Assembly (NCBI RefSeq): GCF_019091135.1
Contig: NZ_JAGXJW010000045.1
Coordinates: 1 to 64,000 of the forward strand
Direction of reading: 5' to 3'
DNA from: Cohnella sp. GbtcB17
GTDB lineage: Bacteria > Bacillota > Bacilli > Paenibacillales > Paenibacillaceae
DNA length: 64,000 nucleotides
Below are positions 35,239 through 45,271 of the stretch, in pieces. Below the pieces are notes generated by a model, which was not told where the DNA came from, searched no databases, and saw nothing but the letters and a program-made list of their open reading frames with translations. The position numbers and the translations under genes are program-made. Within the stretch, counting starts at the first letter, position 1; each line of letters begins with the position of its first letter.

Positions 35239-36197
35239 GAAGCCTTCGCTCCCTTCTTTTGCAGCAGACGGACCGCGACGATGAGCAGCAGCGAGATCGC
35301 GAGCAGCAGGAAGCCCATCAGGTAAAGCGCGTAATTCCACGTCGAGTCGAACTCCACGCTCGTAATTTGCATGACGATGTTGCTCGTGAGTACGGCGGTC
35401 GGCGTGAACAGACTGTCGGCGAGCTGCGGCGTGTTGCCGATAACCATGACGACGGCCATCGTCTCGCCGATCGCACGCGCCATGCCGAGGATGACTGCGT
35501 ACACGATGCCGCTGCGGGCCGCAGGCAGTACAACGCGGAATATCGTCTGGAAGCGCGTCGAACCGAGCGCGTACGAGGCGTCCCTGTATTTTTTAGGCAC
35601 GGCGGAGATCGCGTCGTCGCTGATGCGGGCGATCGTCGGCAGCACCATGATCGCCAGCACGATTGCCGCGGCGAGCAGTCCGTCTGCCAGATCGCGTCCG
35701 GTCAGCTCGCGCAGCATCGGGATCAGAATTGTGAGGCCAAGATAGCCGTAGACGACGGATGGGATGCCGACGAGCAGGTCCATGATGGGACGCAGCGTCC
35801 CGCGAAGCCAGACCGGGGTGATCTCCGCCAGGAACACGGCGATCAGGACGGCGATCGGAACGGCGAGCACAAGCGTAAGCGTGGTCAAGGCGAACGTGCC
35901 GAAAATAAAGAGCAGCGCGCCGAAGTGTCCGTTTTCGGGGTCCCAATCGGCGGAAAAGAAAAATTCCTTGAACGAAACCGTTTCGAACGTCATGACACCC
36001 GTCCTGAACATCAGGATCAAGATGCCGAACAGGACAAGGCAAACGAATACGGCCGCGGATACGCAGACCACCTTGAACGTCGAATTGAAAAACTTAAGCC
36101 GGGATCTGCGGTCAAGCGGATCGCCGCCGGTTTGGCGCAAGCTGTTGCCCAGCTCCGCCGGCGCGATGACGCGGCTTTGCGCGTTCATCTCAAGCAT
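35235..36197 (-). CDS. pstC: Phosphate ABC transporter permease PstC
   Basis: A 320-residue permease with six predicted helices. PstC-type blocks include WDPENGHFGALLFIFGTFALTTL, IMDLLVGIPSVVYGYLGL and the loop AISAVPKKYRDASYALGSTRFQTIFRVVLPAA. It forms the phosphate channel with PstA. A hairpin between it and pstS probably reduces its level relative to the binding protein. Confidence 0.95.
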   Translation of the reverse strand: MLEMNAQSRVIAPAELGNSLRQTGGDPLDRRSRLKFFNSTFKVVCVSAAVFVCLVLFGILILMFRTGVMTFETVSFKEFFFSADWDPENGHFGALLFIFGTFALTTLTLVLAVPIAVLIAVFLAEITPVWLRGTLRPIMDLLVGIPSVVYGYLGLTILIPMLRELTGRDLADGLLAAAIVLAIMVLPTIARISDDAISAVPKKYRDASYALGSTRFQTIFRVVLPAARSGIVYAVILGMARAIGETMAVVMVIGNTPQLADSLFTPTAVLTSNIVMQITSVEFDSTWNYALYLMGFLLLAISLLLIVAVRLLQKKGAKAS

Positions 36198-36235
36198 AGG
36201 ACGAATCTCCTCTCCGAGGTCAAAACGTAAAGAAA

Positions 36236-36272
36236 AAGCCGGCCTTAAGCGCTTTGACGCTGCAGCCGGCTT
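36236..36272 (-). terminator. Attenuator-like hairpin between pstS and pstC
   Basis: Stem AAGCCGGC with GCCGGCTT, followed on the minus strand by TTTCTTTACG. Its position suggests partial termination that favours pstS. Confidence 0.65.
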
Positions 36273-36302
36273 GATGGCGTGTGACGATCGAATCCGCTTC
36301 GA

Positions 36303-37157
36303 TTACTTGACGGCGGCCAGCGGGATGAACTTCAGCTTTTTGAGCGAGCCGTTTTGGAACTTGGCGCTTTGGATGTACTCGATGAACGCCTTCGTCGCGC
36401 CTGTCGGTTGGCCCTTCGTCATAAAGTAGCCGATGCCCCATACCTTGTACGTGCCGTTCAATACGTTCTTCTCCGTCGGCGCTGCGCCGTTGATCGACAG
36501 AGCCTTCATCTTGTCGGTCACGTAAGGCAGGTCGATGTAGCCGATCGCGTTAGGCGTCGTTTCGATGGCGGTCTTCATGTCGCCGCTCGATCCCGTTTCC
36601 TTGTAGTTGTCGCCCTTCGTCATGAAGTCCTTGCCGTCCAGCGCCTTCAGTTGGAAGTTGACGCGCGTGCCGGAGCCGAACTTGCGATTGACGACGACGA
36701 TGTTGGCGTCCGAGCCGCCGACGTCTTTCCAGTTCGTAACCTTGCCGGAGAAAATGTCCTGCAGCTGCTTGGTCGTCAGGTTGCTGACGCCGACGTTTTT
36801 GTTGACGACGGCCGCGAATACGGTGACGGCGACCGGGTTGGCCACTTGGCCGTCGAACTTCTTGAAGCCCGGCACGTCGACGGATGCGTCCCAGTCTACC
36901 GCGCCGATGTCGGCGATGCCTTTGCGGACCGATTGGGGACCTGCGATGGAGCTGACCGCGGATGCCGAGATCTTGACCTTCGGATTCAGCTTCTGGAATT
37001 CGCTCTTCGCTTGCAGCGTCAGCGGCAGCAGCGCCGAGGAGCCGTTAATGACAATCTTGCCTTTAAGCGAGCTTGCCGCGGATGCGACGGACGCACCGCC
37101 GGCCGTAAGGGAGACCGCGAGCGCGATCAGCGCGGCGGGTTTGAACCATTTTTTCAT
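36303..37157 (-). CDS. pstS: Phosphate-binding protein
   Basis: A 284-residue periplasmic-binding-type protein. The signal peptide (MKKWFKPAALIALAVSLTAG..ASVASA) ends in an AXA-type site with no lipobox Cys, so it would be released or wall-held rather than lipid-anchored, unlike many Gram-positive PstS proteins. Phosphate-contact signatures include INGSSALLPL, KGIADIGAVDWDAS and RKFGSGTRVNFQ. It starts 34 bases after the stalk/propeller gene with no terminator between, so the two may be co-transcribed. Confidence 0.93.
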   Translation of the reverse strand: MKKWFKPAALIALAVSLTAGGASVASAASSLKGKIVINGSSALLPLTLQAKSEFQKLNPKVKISASAVSSIAGPQSVRKGIADIGAVDWDASVDVPGFKKFDGQVANPVAVTVFAAVVNKNVGVSNLTTKQLQDIFSGKVTNWKDVGGSDANIVVVNRKFGSGTRVNFQLKALDGKDFMTKGDNYKETGSSGDMKTAIETTPNAIGYIDLPYVTDKMKALSINGAAPTEKNVLNGTYKVWGIGYFMTKGQPTGATKAFIEYIQSAKFQNGSLKKLKFIPLAAVK

Positions 37158-37191
37158 AAGAATAAGTGCTCCTCTCGTATTTGGAAAAAGA

Positions 37192-38619
37192 TTATCGGGT
37201 GATCGGCTTCCAAGCGCCGTTCGCGTTCACGTACAGGCCGTCTTCCAGAGCGATGATGATTTGCGAGCCGTTCACGGCAAGACCGGATGCCGAAGCGGGC
37301 ACGTTGTACAGCTGCGTTTTGGCTGCCGTAGCCGGATCGACCTCGTAGATCGCGGATTGGGCGTCGCTCACCGCGGTCAGGGCGTACAGCTTGCCGCCGG
37401 ACAGGACAAGCTCTTCTACGTCGCCTTCGGCCAGCAGCGTAGTCGTCTTCTTGTCCTTGTCGACCGATACGACCGTGGCGTTCGCGTTTTCGTCTGCTAC
37501 GCTTACGTAGTAAACCGTGCTGCCGTCAGCCGAGACCACGAACAGCTTGTCGTCCTTCGCCGACGTCAGCGCGACAGCCGCCGGCTTTTCGGCCGAAGTA
37601 TCGTACAGGTTCACTTGCACCTGCTCGCCGCTCGCGTCGATGTCGACCGTATCCTTGTCCAGATCCGTGCCGTCTGCGGTCGCCTTTGGCGGCGTCGTGA
37701 CCAGGTACGCGAACTTCTTGCCGTCCGGCGAGACGGACAGCGCGGACTTGTAATCGACCTTGTCTTCGACGATCTTCGAGATCGTGCCCGTCGCGATGTC
37801 TACCTTGGCGATGACCGAGCCTTTGTCGCCTTGCAGGAAGTAGAGCGCGGAGCCGTCGGCGGACCATACGAGCTCGGTCTTGATCGACGTGTCGGCCGTG
37901 ATTTGCTTCGTTTGCTTGCTCGCCAGGTCGATCACGTATACGGCGCCTTCTGCGTCCGTATAAGCTGCCTTGGCGCCGCCCGGCGCGACGACCAGGTCCG
38001 ATCCGCCTTCGGAAGAGAGCAGCTCGGCCGACTTGCCGGTCGCCACGTCCACCAGATAGTCCGTGCGCTTCGCGTCCGACTCGACGGAGACGATCGCTTG
38101 GCTCGCGCTTACGAAGCGCGCGTTGTCGCCGCCAGCGAGCAGCTTGATCGTGTTGATGGCGAGCTTACCGTCCTTCATCAGCGCCATTGTGCCGCCGAGC
38201 GCTTGTACGAGCGGCTTGACCGCTACGAACGCCGTTCCGTCCAGCACCCTGGCCGCCTGGTTCAAATTGATGATGCTGCCGTCGACCGATGCTTGCTTGA
38301 CCCCCGTCTTAAAAGCAAAGGAATGCGAATCCAGCGTAACCGTCGTGTAGCCGTTCACGGCCGACAGCTTAGCGCCGATCGCAGCGCTCAGATCGCGTAC
38401 CGACACCAGCGTCTCTCCGTTCGACAGCGCCGTGCGGACTTGCACGTCGTTGTAGTTGACGACGAATACGGATGGCTTGACCGTCAGCGCTACGGCTTTT
38501 GCCGTGACCGCTTTGGCGGAAACCGCCGAGCCCGCTTGCGCCGCGCCTGCCGTTCCTGCCGCCGCCGTACCCAAAGCCGCTACCAGAATCGTTGCCGCGA
38601 TTGCTTTCTTCATCACCAT
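37192..38619 (-). CDS. Secreted stalk-domain (copper amine oxidase N-like) plus beta-propeller protein
   Basis: A 475-residue secreted protein. After a signal peptide (MVMKKAIAATILVAALGTAAAG..) comes a stalk domain with NGETLVSVRDLSAAIGAKLSAVNGYTTVTLD, a form common in Paenibacillaceae surface proteins. From about residue 160 there are six or so TolB/WD-like blades (VWSADGSALYFLQGDKG, LSVSPDGKKFAYLV, VVSADGSTVYYVSV). It probably binds the wall or another protein outside the cell. It lies 34 bases upstream of pstS on the same strand, suggesting a link to phosphate limitation. Confidence 0.8.
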   Translation of the reverse strand: MVMKKAIAATILVAALGTAAAGTAGAAQAGSAVSAKAVTAKAVALTVKPSVFVVNYNDVQVRTALSNGETLVSVRDLSAAIGAKLSAVNGYTTVTLDSHSFAFKTGVKQASVDGSIINLNQAARVLDGTAFVAVKPLVQALGGTMALMKDGKLAINTIKLLAGGDNARFVSASQAIVSVESDAKRTDYLVDVATGKSAELLSSEGGSDLVVAPGGAKAAYTDAEGAVYVIDLASKQTKQITADTSIKTELVWSADGSALYFLQGDKGSVIAKVDIATGTISKIVEDKVDYKSALSVSPDGKKFAYLVTTPPKATADGTDLDKDTVDIDASGEQVQVNLYDTSAEKPAAVALTSAKDDKLFVVSADGSTVYYVSVADENANATVVSVDKDKKTTTLLAEGDVEELVLSGGKLYALTAVSDAQSAIYEVDPATAAKTQLYNVPASASGLAVNGSQIIIALEDGLYVNANGAWKPITR

Positions 38620-38658
38620 GTGCGCCCAGTCACCCTTCTTTTGATTGATCTGTAACTC

Positions 38659-38712
38659 ATTATAGGCAGGCTTTGTAAACCGGGATGATGGCCTATATTT
38701 TGGATATGTAAA
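38659..38712 (-). promoter_or_regulatory. Promoter with possible PhoP-type repeats upstream of the stalk-pst genes
   Basis: A perfect TATAAT (38664-38659, minus strand) is preceded by two exact TTTACA motifs 33 bases apart (38679-38674 and 38712-38707), that is, three 11-base turns. PhoP sites in Bacillus are TTAACA-like repeats at about 11-base spacing. The intermediate repeats are poor, so this is tentative. Confidence 0.3.
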
Positions 38713-38774
38713 TTTTTCCGCGCGTTATCAATTCGGACGAAGTCGGGACTTCAGTTGCGATTTAAACGCAAAAA

Positions 38775-38813
38775 GTCCCGGCGATCGCTCCCATGCGGGG
38801 GCGTCTCCGGGAC
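38775..38813 (-). terminator. Terminator after the beta-mannosidase gene
   Basis: Stem GTCCCGG with CCGGGAC, followed on the minus strand by TTTTTGCG. Confidence 0.7.
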
Positions 38814-38854
38814 CCGGTTGGCCAAATCGGCCTGCTTTTTGTATGTCGCTTGCG

Positions 38855-41299
38855 TTATACGTAGTCGAGCGTCTTCACCTGATTCAAGCAGGCGACCTTA
38901 ACCTCTATGCCTTCCGGCAGCCCGCCTTTAAGGATAATGTCGCGCTTTTCGCCAGCTCGCAGATCGAAGTAGTTGTCCGAAAGCGTGCCGGGCAGATCGA
39001 CAAGCCCCACATCCTTGGCAAACGTGTCTGTCGTCAGCGTAAAGCGCGTATCTCCGTTCTTAAGCGTCTCTTGCGTCGCGTGCACGGCCGCAGGCTTCAG
39101 CGCAAGCTGATGCGGCTTGCCCAGCAGGTACGTGTTCGCGGCCAGACGCGTCTCGCCTTGATACAGGCTGACGCAGACGATCGTCCTTGCGGGATCGAAG
39201 CCTGCCACGGAAAACGTGCCGACGAGCGTCGACCGGTGACCCGTCCCTCGCACCTCGTTCACGACGGACTGCACGACACTGTCCGTGTCCAGATCGTAAA
39301 ACTCGACGACGATGCGTCCTTCGAAGTCGCCGTGGTCGTGAATCAGGTACAGTTCGGCCTCGGCGACACCCGGCGCGATCTTGGCGTACGCATTGGGCGA
39401 TTGAAAGCTTCGTTTCATATAAAAATAGGAAGGCTTGTGCACCTTGGCGTAGTCGACGAGCGCCCAGCTGATGGACGGCCACAGGTCGCTCCACTGCCAG
39501 ATAAGCGCGCCGGACGTGTCCGGCATCCGCGATACCCAGTGCTCGACGCCGAACCGGAGGGCGTTCGCCTGCAGCAGTTGGTTGACGTACACGAACTCAT
39601 CCTTCGAAGCCGGCAGCTTGTAGTCGCCGACCGTATAATAGAACAAGCGCTGAATGCCGTTCGGCGCCTTCTGCATCGCGTCGAGCTTCGGATCGCGCAG
39701 CGTGCAGCTCGGATCGACCATGTTCAGCAGGAGATTGGACGGATACGACTGCATGCCGAACTCGGACAGGAAACGGCCGTTCACCTGACGATACTCCTCG
39801 TACGGATGCGTCTGCCCCCACACGTACCAGGAGTGCAGGTCGCCGTAATTGCCTTCGAGCTTCGTGTGGTCGAATGTGAGCGAATACGGGCTCGCCGGCC
39901 AGTACGGCCGCAGTGTGTCAACGGCGCAGGCGTCGTGCAGCACCTCGAAGTACAGCTTTTCGCCGTAGCCGTGCAAGCGGCGGGCGCGGCTGCGCTCGAC
40001 GAACACCTGGTTCTCGTTGTTGCCGCACCAGAGCACGATGCTTGGATGGCTGCCGAACTCGGAGATGACGTAGTCGGCTTCCTTGCGCACGAGCGCGCTG
40101 AATGCGTCGTCGTCCGGATAGTCGCCGCAAGCGAACATAAAGTCCTGCCATACCATGACGCCGAGACGGTCGCAGGCGTCGAAGAAATCGTGATTTTCGT
40201 AAGTGCCGCCGCCCCATACGCGAATCATGTTCATATTGGCCGCCGCGATGCGCTCGATCTCGACCTCGTACTCTTCCCTGGTGTCCAGATTCGGGAACAG
40301 CTTCAGCGGAATCCAGTTGATGCCCTTGCACAAGATAGGCACGCCGTTCACCTGGATGATAAACTTGCGTCCCTGCTCGTCGTAGGGCATGTCGATGCGA
40401 ATCTCGCGGAGACCGACCGCGCGGGACATCGTCGCGACCGCTTCCCCGCCCTCGTCCAGCACCGACGCCTCCAGCCTGTACAGCGCCTGCTCGCCGTGGC
40501 CTATCGGGTACCAGCGCTTCGGCTGCACGATCTCGAGCGCCGCTTCGTAAGCGCCGACGCCCGGGTCCAGGCTGACCCGCTCGGTCCGCTCGGCGACGAC
40601 CGTGTCCCCGTCGAAAATCCGGTAGCGGAGCGCGGCTTCAACCGCTTCCGTGCCGGCTGCCGCTAGCTTGAACGACGCGTTCACGATCGCCTTCCGATCC
40701 GTCAGATGCGTGATCGCATAGCCGAGACTGTCCGTACGCACGACGTCGTAGGCTTCGATCGACACCGGCTTGTGAATGCCGACCGTCACGACTTTGGCAC
40801 CCCAGTCCCAGCCATAGCCGTACTGCGCCTTGCGGCCGAACAACCGCGCGGGAATGCTGTTCCACTGGTTCAGCGGTTCGCCGAACGCCGCCTCCTTCGC
40901 CTTCAGCGTGTTCGTCGGCGAAGCGATGCGAACCGACAGCTTGTTGTCGGTCTTCGCGATTCCTTTGATATCGAAGCGGTAGGCGATGAACATATTTTCC
41001 GTCGAACCGAGCAATTGTCCGTTCAGCGTGATCTCCGCATAGGTATCGACGCCTTCGAGCACCAGTTCGAGCGCGTCGCGGGACAGCTCGTCTTCGCCTA
41101 ACGCGAACTCGCGCGTATAGGTCCAATCGTCGAATTCGACCCACTCGATTTTCGGCTCGAACAACGTATCGAATTCATTGGCAAGAACCCCTTGCTCCAT
41201 CAGGTCCTTCTGCACGAATCCGGGCACCGAGGCCCGATAGCGCTCGCCGGTGCGCTCGTTCGAGAGCGTCCAGCTTCCGTTCAACAACAACGTAGTCAT
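38855..41299 (-). CDS. Beta-mannosidase, glycoside hydrolase family 2
   Basis: An 814-residue GH2 enzyme. A jelly-roll sugar-binding domain (about 1-180) and immunoglobulin-like domain precede the catalytic barrel. Hallmarks are MIRVWGGGTYENHDFFDACDRLG, the acid/base Glu in LWCGNNENQV (E429) and the nucleophile in FLSEFGMQSYPS (E513), all typical of beta-mannosidases. No signal peptide is visible, so it would hydrolyse imported manno-oligosaccharides. ATG 41299 is chosen because GGAGTAAAACAC precedes it; the frame continues upstream through an AT-rich leader. The rhamnosidase gene lies 211 bases upstream on the same strand. Confidence 0.93.
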   Translation of the reverse strand: MTTLLLNGSWTLSNERTGERYRASVPGFVQKDLMEQGVLANEFDTLFEPKIEWVEFDDWTYTREFALGEDELSRDALELVLEGVDTYAEITLNGQLLGSTENMFIAYRFDIKGIAKTDNKLSVRIASPTNTLKAKEAAFGEPLNQWNSIPARLFGRKAQYGYGWDWGAKVVTVGIHKPVSIEAYDVVRTDSLGYAITHLTDRKAIVNASFKLAAAGTEAVEAALRYRIFDGDTVVAERTERVSLDPGVGAYEAALEIVQPKRWYPIGHGEQALYRLEASVLDEGGEAVATMSRAVGLREIRIDMPYDEQGRKFIIQVNGVPILCKGINWIPLKLFPNLDTREEYEVEIERIAAANMNMIRVWGGGTYENHDFFDACDRLGVMVWQDFMFACGDYPDDDAFSALVRKEADYVISEFGSHPSIVLWCGNNENQVFVERSRARRLHGYGEKLYFEVLHDACAVDTLRPYWPASPYSLTFDHTKLEGNYGDLHSWYVWGQTHPYEEYRQVNGRFLSEFGMQSYPSNLLLNMVDPSCTLRDPKLDAMQKAPNGIQRLFYYTVGDYKLPASKDEFVYVNQLLQANALRFGVEHWVSRMPDTSGALIWQWSDLWPSISWALVDYAKVHKPSYFYMKRSFQSPNAYAKIAPGVAEAELYLIHDHGDFEGRIVVEFYDLDTDSVVQSVVNEVRGTGHRSTLVGTFSVAGFDPARTIVCVSLYQGETRLAANTYLLGKPHQLALKPAAVHATQETLKNGDTRFTLTTDTFAKDVGLVDLPGTLSDNYFDLRAGEKRDIILKGGLPEGIEVKVACLNQVKTLDYV

Positions 41300-41510
41300 G
41301 TGTTTTACTCCTAATCCCGGTAGGCTCGATATTTTTATTCTTGCCCTATTGTACCGTATTCGATCAGCAAAATTTAGGCTAATTGTTATTGTAATTTGAC
41401 CTTTTATTCGAATAAATAGTTTACAAATCTTAAGAAACGCGAAAATGCCCCCGGCTGTCGCGCGGAGGCAAATCGTCAATAAATGGGATCAAGCGTCGGC
41501 TGCGCTCTGC

Positions 41511-44174
41511 TCATGCCGGGCAGGTTAATTTGTATCGACCCGAGCCGATCCTTAGTTCTACGAATCCTTCCCCTGTATGCAGGACCGCTGCGTCTTCCGA
41601 AGTGTCGGCCGGCTTGCCGTCAATCAGGATGTGTGCGACATCGGCGACGGGTAGTCGTACCGTGGCGGATGTGCCGGTCGGCAGCGCCACGTCGAGCGCG
41701 ATCCCGTCGTCCGCGCGACGCCACCCCGAATGAATCGTGCCGTACGGCGATTCGAGCGTCGCGGCCGCATAGCTCAGATCCGATCCCCCGAACAGCGGCG
41801 CGATGCGGATGTCCCGGTACGCCGTCCCTCCGTCTCCCGCGTCCAGGCCGACAACGCGGCGGTACAGCCAGTCGCCGATCGCGCCGTAGGCATAATGGTT
41901 GTAGGAGTTCATATGCTCGCTCCAAAACGTTCCGTCCGGCTTCACGCCGTCCCAATGCTCCCAGATCGTCGTCGCGCCCTGCTTGACTGGATACAGCCAG
42001 GACGGGTAGCTCTCCTGCATAAGCAGCTTCATCGCCGTGTCGTGATAGCCGTTGTCCGACAGCGCGAAGCAAAGATACGGCGTGCCGACGAATCCGGTCG
42101 TCAGATGATAATCGTTTTTCACGACCAGCTCGTTCAGCTCGCGGGCGACCCGCGTCTTGACCTCGCCTTCGACGAGCCCGAAGACGAGCGCCAGCGCGTG
42201 CGCGGTCTGCGTAGGCGCTGCGAGCCTGCCGCCTGGCGTGACGAACTCGTGCCGGAACGCGTCGCTGACGCGATGGTACAGCTCGCCGAAATAGCGGACG
42301 TCGGCGGCTTTGCCCAATACGACGGCCGCGTCCCGGACCAGGCGAGCCGAATAGGCGTAATAGGCGGTGGCGATGAAGTCCTTCGGCGTGGCGCCGATGT
42401 AGCTGTTCTCCTTGGCGTCGAGCCCGAGCCAATCGCCGAAATGGAAGCCGGTATTCCACAAATATTCGTCTTCGCCCTGCGCGCGCATGTATTCGACCCA
42501 AGCCTTCATGCTATCGAACTGCTCCTCGAGGAGACGCTTATCTCCGTAGCATTGATAGATCGTCCACGGACAGATGACGGCCGCGTCGCCCCATGCCGCC
42601 GAGGAGTGGCCCTGAAGCACGTTCGGAACGACGAACGGCACGCCCCCGTCCGGATGCTGATCTGCCGCCAGATCGTGGAGCCATTTGGCGAAAAACGGTC
42701 CGACCTGATAGAGGAAGGCCGCCGTCCGCACGAAAACTTGCGCGTCGCCCGTCCAGCCGAGCCGTTCGTCGCGCTGCGGACAATCCGTCGGCACGTCGAG
42801 GAAGTTGCCCCGCTGTCCCCAGCGAATGTTGAGGTTCAGCCGGTTGATCAGCTCGTTCGAGCATTCGAAATTGCCCGTCTCGGGCATATCGGAATGGACG
42901 ACCTCGGCTTCGAACGCCTCGAAGGGCAGCCCCGCCTCGTCTTGGCCGGGGTACCCCTCCACCTGGACGTAGCGGAAGCCGAAAAAGGTAAATGCGGCGG
43001 CATACGTTTCGCCTGCTTCGCCAGAAGCCGCATAGACGAGCTGTTGCCGCGCGCCCCTCAGATTGCCATAATACACGTTGCCGTCGCGATCCAAAATCTC
43101 GGCATGCCTGAGCCTGATCGTTGTCCCTGCCGGTACGTTCAACCGCAGCCGCACGCGACCGACTAAGTTCTGGCCGTAATCCAGCACCGTGTCGCCCGTC
43201 GGGGTCCGCAGCAGCGCGACGGGCAGGAGCCGCTCCGTCACGCGAACGGGCCAATTCTCCTGCGCTACAAGACGACCTGTCCCCGGCTCGACCGCCGTCG
43301 CCGCATGCCATGCCGAATCATCGAATTCGGCCGTACGCCATCCGGCCGGCTCCAGCTGCGCATCGAATGTTTCCCCGTGGTAAATTTCTGAGAATCGGAT
43401 GCCGCCCGTCGACGTCTTCCAGGACGGATCGGTGACGACGACATGTTCGCTCCCGTCCGCAAACATGATATGCAGCTGCAGCAAAGCCGCCCGGCGGTCG
43501 CCGTACCGATTGTTCTTTTTGGCCAATTCGCTTTTGTACCAGCCATTGCCCAAGGCGATGCCGATCGCGTTGACGCCTGTTACTAGCGCGTGCGTCACGT
43601 CGTACGTCTGGTACTGCAGACGCTTCGCGTAGCTCGTCCAGCCGGGCGCCATCAGATCCTCGCCGACCCGCTCGCCGTTCAGATGCAGCTCGTACAAGCC
43701 GGCCGCCGTCGCGTAAATGCGCGCCGCCGCGATCTCGCCCTTCAACTCGAACGTCTTGCGCAGCAGCGGCGACGGTTCGTCGTCGGGATCGAACGCGGCC
43801 GGGTCCGCCCCGATCCAGGTCGCCTGCCACTCGTCCGCGGACAGCAGCGCCGTCTCCCACCAGGCCGTCTCGCTCCAAGCCGATTCCGCTCCGTCTCGCC
43901 CCCATGCCTTGACCCGGTAATAATACCTCGTCCGCGAGCGCAGTTCCGGACCGGCATACGGGACCAGTACGGATCCCTCGCTCTCTACGCGGCCCGAATC
44001 CCACAGCGGCCCGTCAAAATTCGCAGCGCCTGCCGAGACCTGGATACGGTACCCGGTTTGGACTTCTCCGCGCTTTTCGCTTTCCAGTTTCCAGGACAGC
44101 CTCGGGTGCAGCGTGTCGATGCCTAGCGGACAACGCTTATATTCGCAGGTCGTTTCCTTGATCGTTAGCGGCAT
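41511..44174 (-). CDS. Alpha-L-rhamnosidase, glycoside hydrolase family 78
   Basis: An 887-residue enzyme with the multi-domain layout of GH78: an N-terminal fibronectin-like domain (RLSWKLESEKRGEVQTGYRIQVS), a carbohydrate-binding region, an (alpha/alpha)6 catalytic barrel and a C-terminal beta domain. The catalytic motif LDVPTDCPQRDERLGWTGDAQ carries the acidic residues, followed by NTGFHFGDWLGLDAKEN. It removes terminal alpha-L-rhamnose from pectin side chains or glycosides, apparently inside the cell. ATG 44174 is preferred (AGAGGAG upstream). It is divergent from an AraC regulator gene that may control it. Confidence 0.93.
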   Translation of the reverse strand: MPLTIKETTCEYKRCPLGIDTLHPRLSWKLESEKRGEVQTGYRIQVSAGAANFDGPLWDSGRVESEGSVLVPYAGPELRSRTRYYYRVKAWGRDGAESAWSETAWWETALLSADEWQATWIGADPAAFDPDDEPSPLLRKTFELKGEIAAARIYATAAGLYELHLNGERVGEDLMAPGWTSYAKRLQYQTYDVTHALVTGVNAIGIALGNGWYKSELAKKNNRYGDRRAALLQLHIMFADGSEHVVVTDPSWKTSTGGIRFSEIYHGETFDAQLEPAGWRTAEFDDSAWHAATAVEPGTGRLVAQENWPVRVTERLLPVALLRTPTGDTVLDYGQNLVGRVRLRLNVPAGTTIRLRHAEILDRDGNVYYGNLRGARQQLVYAASGEAGETYAAAFTFFGFRYVQVEGYPGQDEAGLPFEAFEAEVVHSDMPETGNFECSNELINRLNLNIRWGQRGNFLDVPTDCPQRDERLGWTGDAQVFVRTAAFLYQVGPFFAKWLHDLAADQHPDGGVPFVVPNVLQGHSSAAWGDAAVICPWTIYQCYGDKRLLEEQFDSMKAWVEYMRAQGEDEYLWNTGFHFGDWLGLDAKENSYIGATPKDFIATAYYAYSARLVRDAAVVLGKAADVRYFGELYHRVSDAFRHEFVTPGGRLAAPTQTAHALALVFGLVEGEVKTRVARELNELVVKNDYHLTTGFVGTPYLCFALSDNGYHDTAMKLLMQESYPSWLYPVKQGATTIWEHWDGVKPDGTFWSEHMNSYNHYAYGAIGDWLYRRVVGLDAGDGGTAYRDIRIAPLFGGSDLSYAAATLESPYGTIHSGWRRADDGIALDVALPTGTSATVRLPVADVAHILIDGKPADTSEDAAVLHTGEGFVELRIGSGRYKLTCPA

Positions 44175-44301
44175 ACTCAGACTCCTCTCGCTTTTCATGC
44201 AACCGCCTACATCTTATAATGAAAACTAGCGGTTGAATCGCGGCGATCCCGACATTCGATCAGGGGAAATCCGACATCCGCTCGCAAGGGAGGCGACCTG
44301 C

Positions 44302-45201
44302 ATGGCCAGGCGGGACATTCGTATCTTGTTCGGGGAAAAATATTTTGAGGACGACCTGCCGATCTCCATCAATCGCGCGGTCGAAACCTATGACTTGCAC
44401 GAGCATCGTCATGACTTTCTCGAGATCAGCTACGTCTCCGAAGGCAGCGGTGTCCACCATACCGATCAGCCGCCCGTCGCCGTAAAACAAGGAGACGTCG
44501 TCCTTATCCCGGTCGGCGTCTCTCATGTATTCAGACCCGTCTCACCTTCCCGTTCCCGTCCGCTCGTCGTCCGCAATTGCCTGATCCAAACGGAACGGTT
44601 CGGCGAACTGCTGCGCGGCATACCGGGCAGCGCCCCTTTGGCTGCACTGCTCGAACAGCCGAGCATACGCTACTTCCGCGACGCGGACGGGGAATGCGAG
44701 CGGCTTTTCGGACGGATGCATCTCGAGCACCGCGCCAGACGCTCCGCACGCGTAGCCGCGCTGCACGTGCTGCTGCTCGATCTGCTGATTCTTCTTCTTC
44801 GCCTTGGCGAAGAGCGCGCACCCGCTGCCGCGACGATGCCGGTCGGTCTCGAAGAGGCGCTTCGCGTCCTCCACGGGGCGTATGCAACGCCGCTCTCGAC
44901 ATCCGCGCTGGCAGCCGCAGCCGGCATCGGCGAACGACAATTCCAACGGCTGTTCGTCCGATATACCGGCATGACGCCACTGGCCTATCAGCAGTCGCTG
45001 CGCATGCGCGAAGCCTGCCGGCTGCTTCGCGACACCGATTGGAAGCTCGTCGCCGTCGCCGAGGCCGTTGGCTATCAGGACATGTCCCACTTCGCAGCGC
45101 TATTCAAGCGCGTCGTCGGCTGCGCGCCCGGGCAGTATCGCAAGCAAGCCGGGACGGTGCCTTCGCCCCTCGCAAGCGGCGGATTCGGCCATCCCGGCTG
45201 A
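44302..45201 (+). CDS. AraC-family transcriptional regulator (rhamnosidase-linked)
   Basis: A 299-residue regulator with an N-terminal cupin-like sensor (DLHEHRHDFLEISYVSEGSGVHHTD, QGDVVLIPVGVSHVF) and a complete C-terminal AraC domain ending DMSHFAALFKRVVGCAPGQYRK. ATG 44302 has GGGAGG about 9 bases upstream. It is transcribed divergently from the GH78 rhamnosidase gene across a 127-base region, the usual layout for a local sugar-responsive activator. Confidence 0.9.
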   Translation: MARRDIRILFGEKYFEDDLPISINRAVETYDLHEHRHDFLEISYVSEGSGVHHTDQPPVAVKQGDVVLIPVGVSHVFRPVSPSRSRPLVVRNCLIQTERFGELLRGIPGSAPLAALLEQPSIRYFRDADGECERLFGRMHLEHRARRSARVAALHVLLLDLLILLLRLGEERAPAAATMPVGLEEALRVLHGAYATPLSTSALAAAAGIGERQFQRLFVRYTGMTPLAYQQSLRMREACRLLRDTDWKLVAVAEAVGYQDMSHFAALFKRVVGCAPGQYRKQAGTVPSPLASGGFGHPG

Positions 45202-45271
45202 TCGTCGCCGGCAGCTCTCGTTTTCCGGCACTGCCGCTATTCAGGCTTCGGCTACGCTAGCGCTCCGGATC

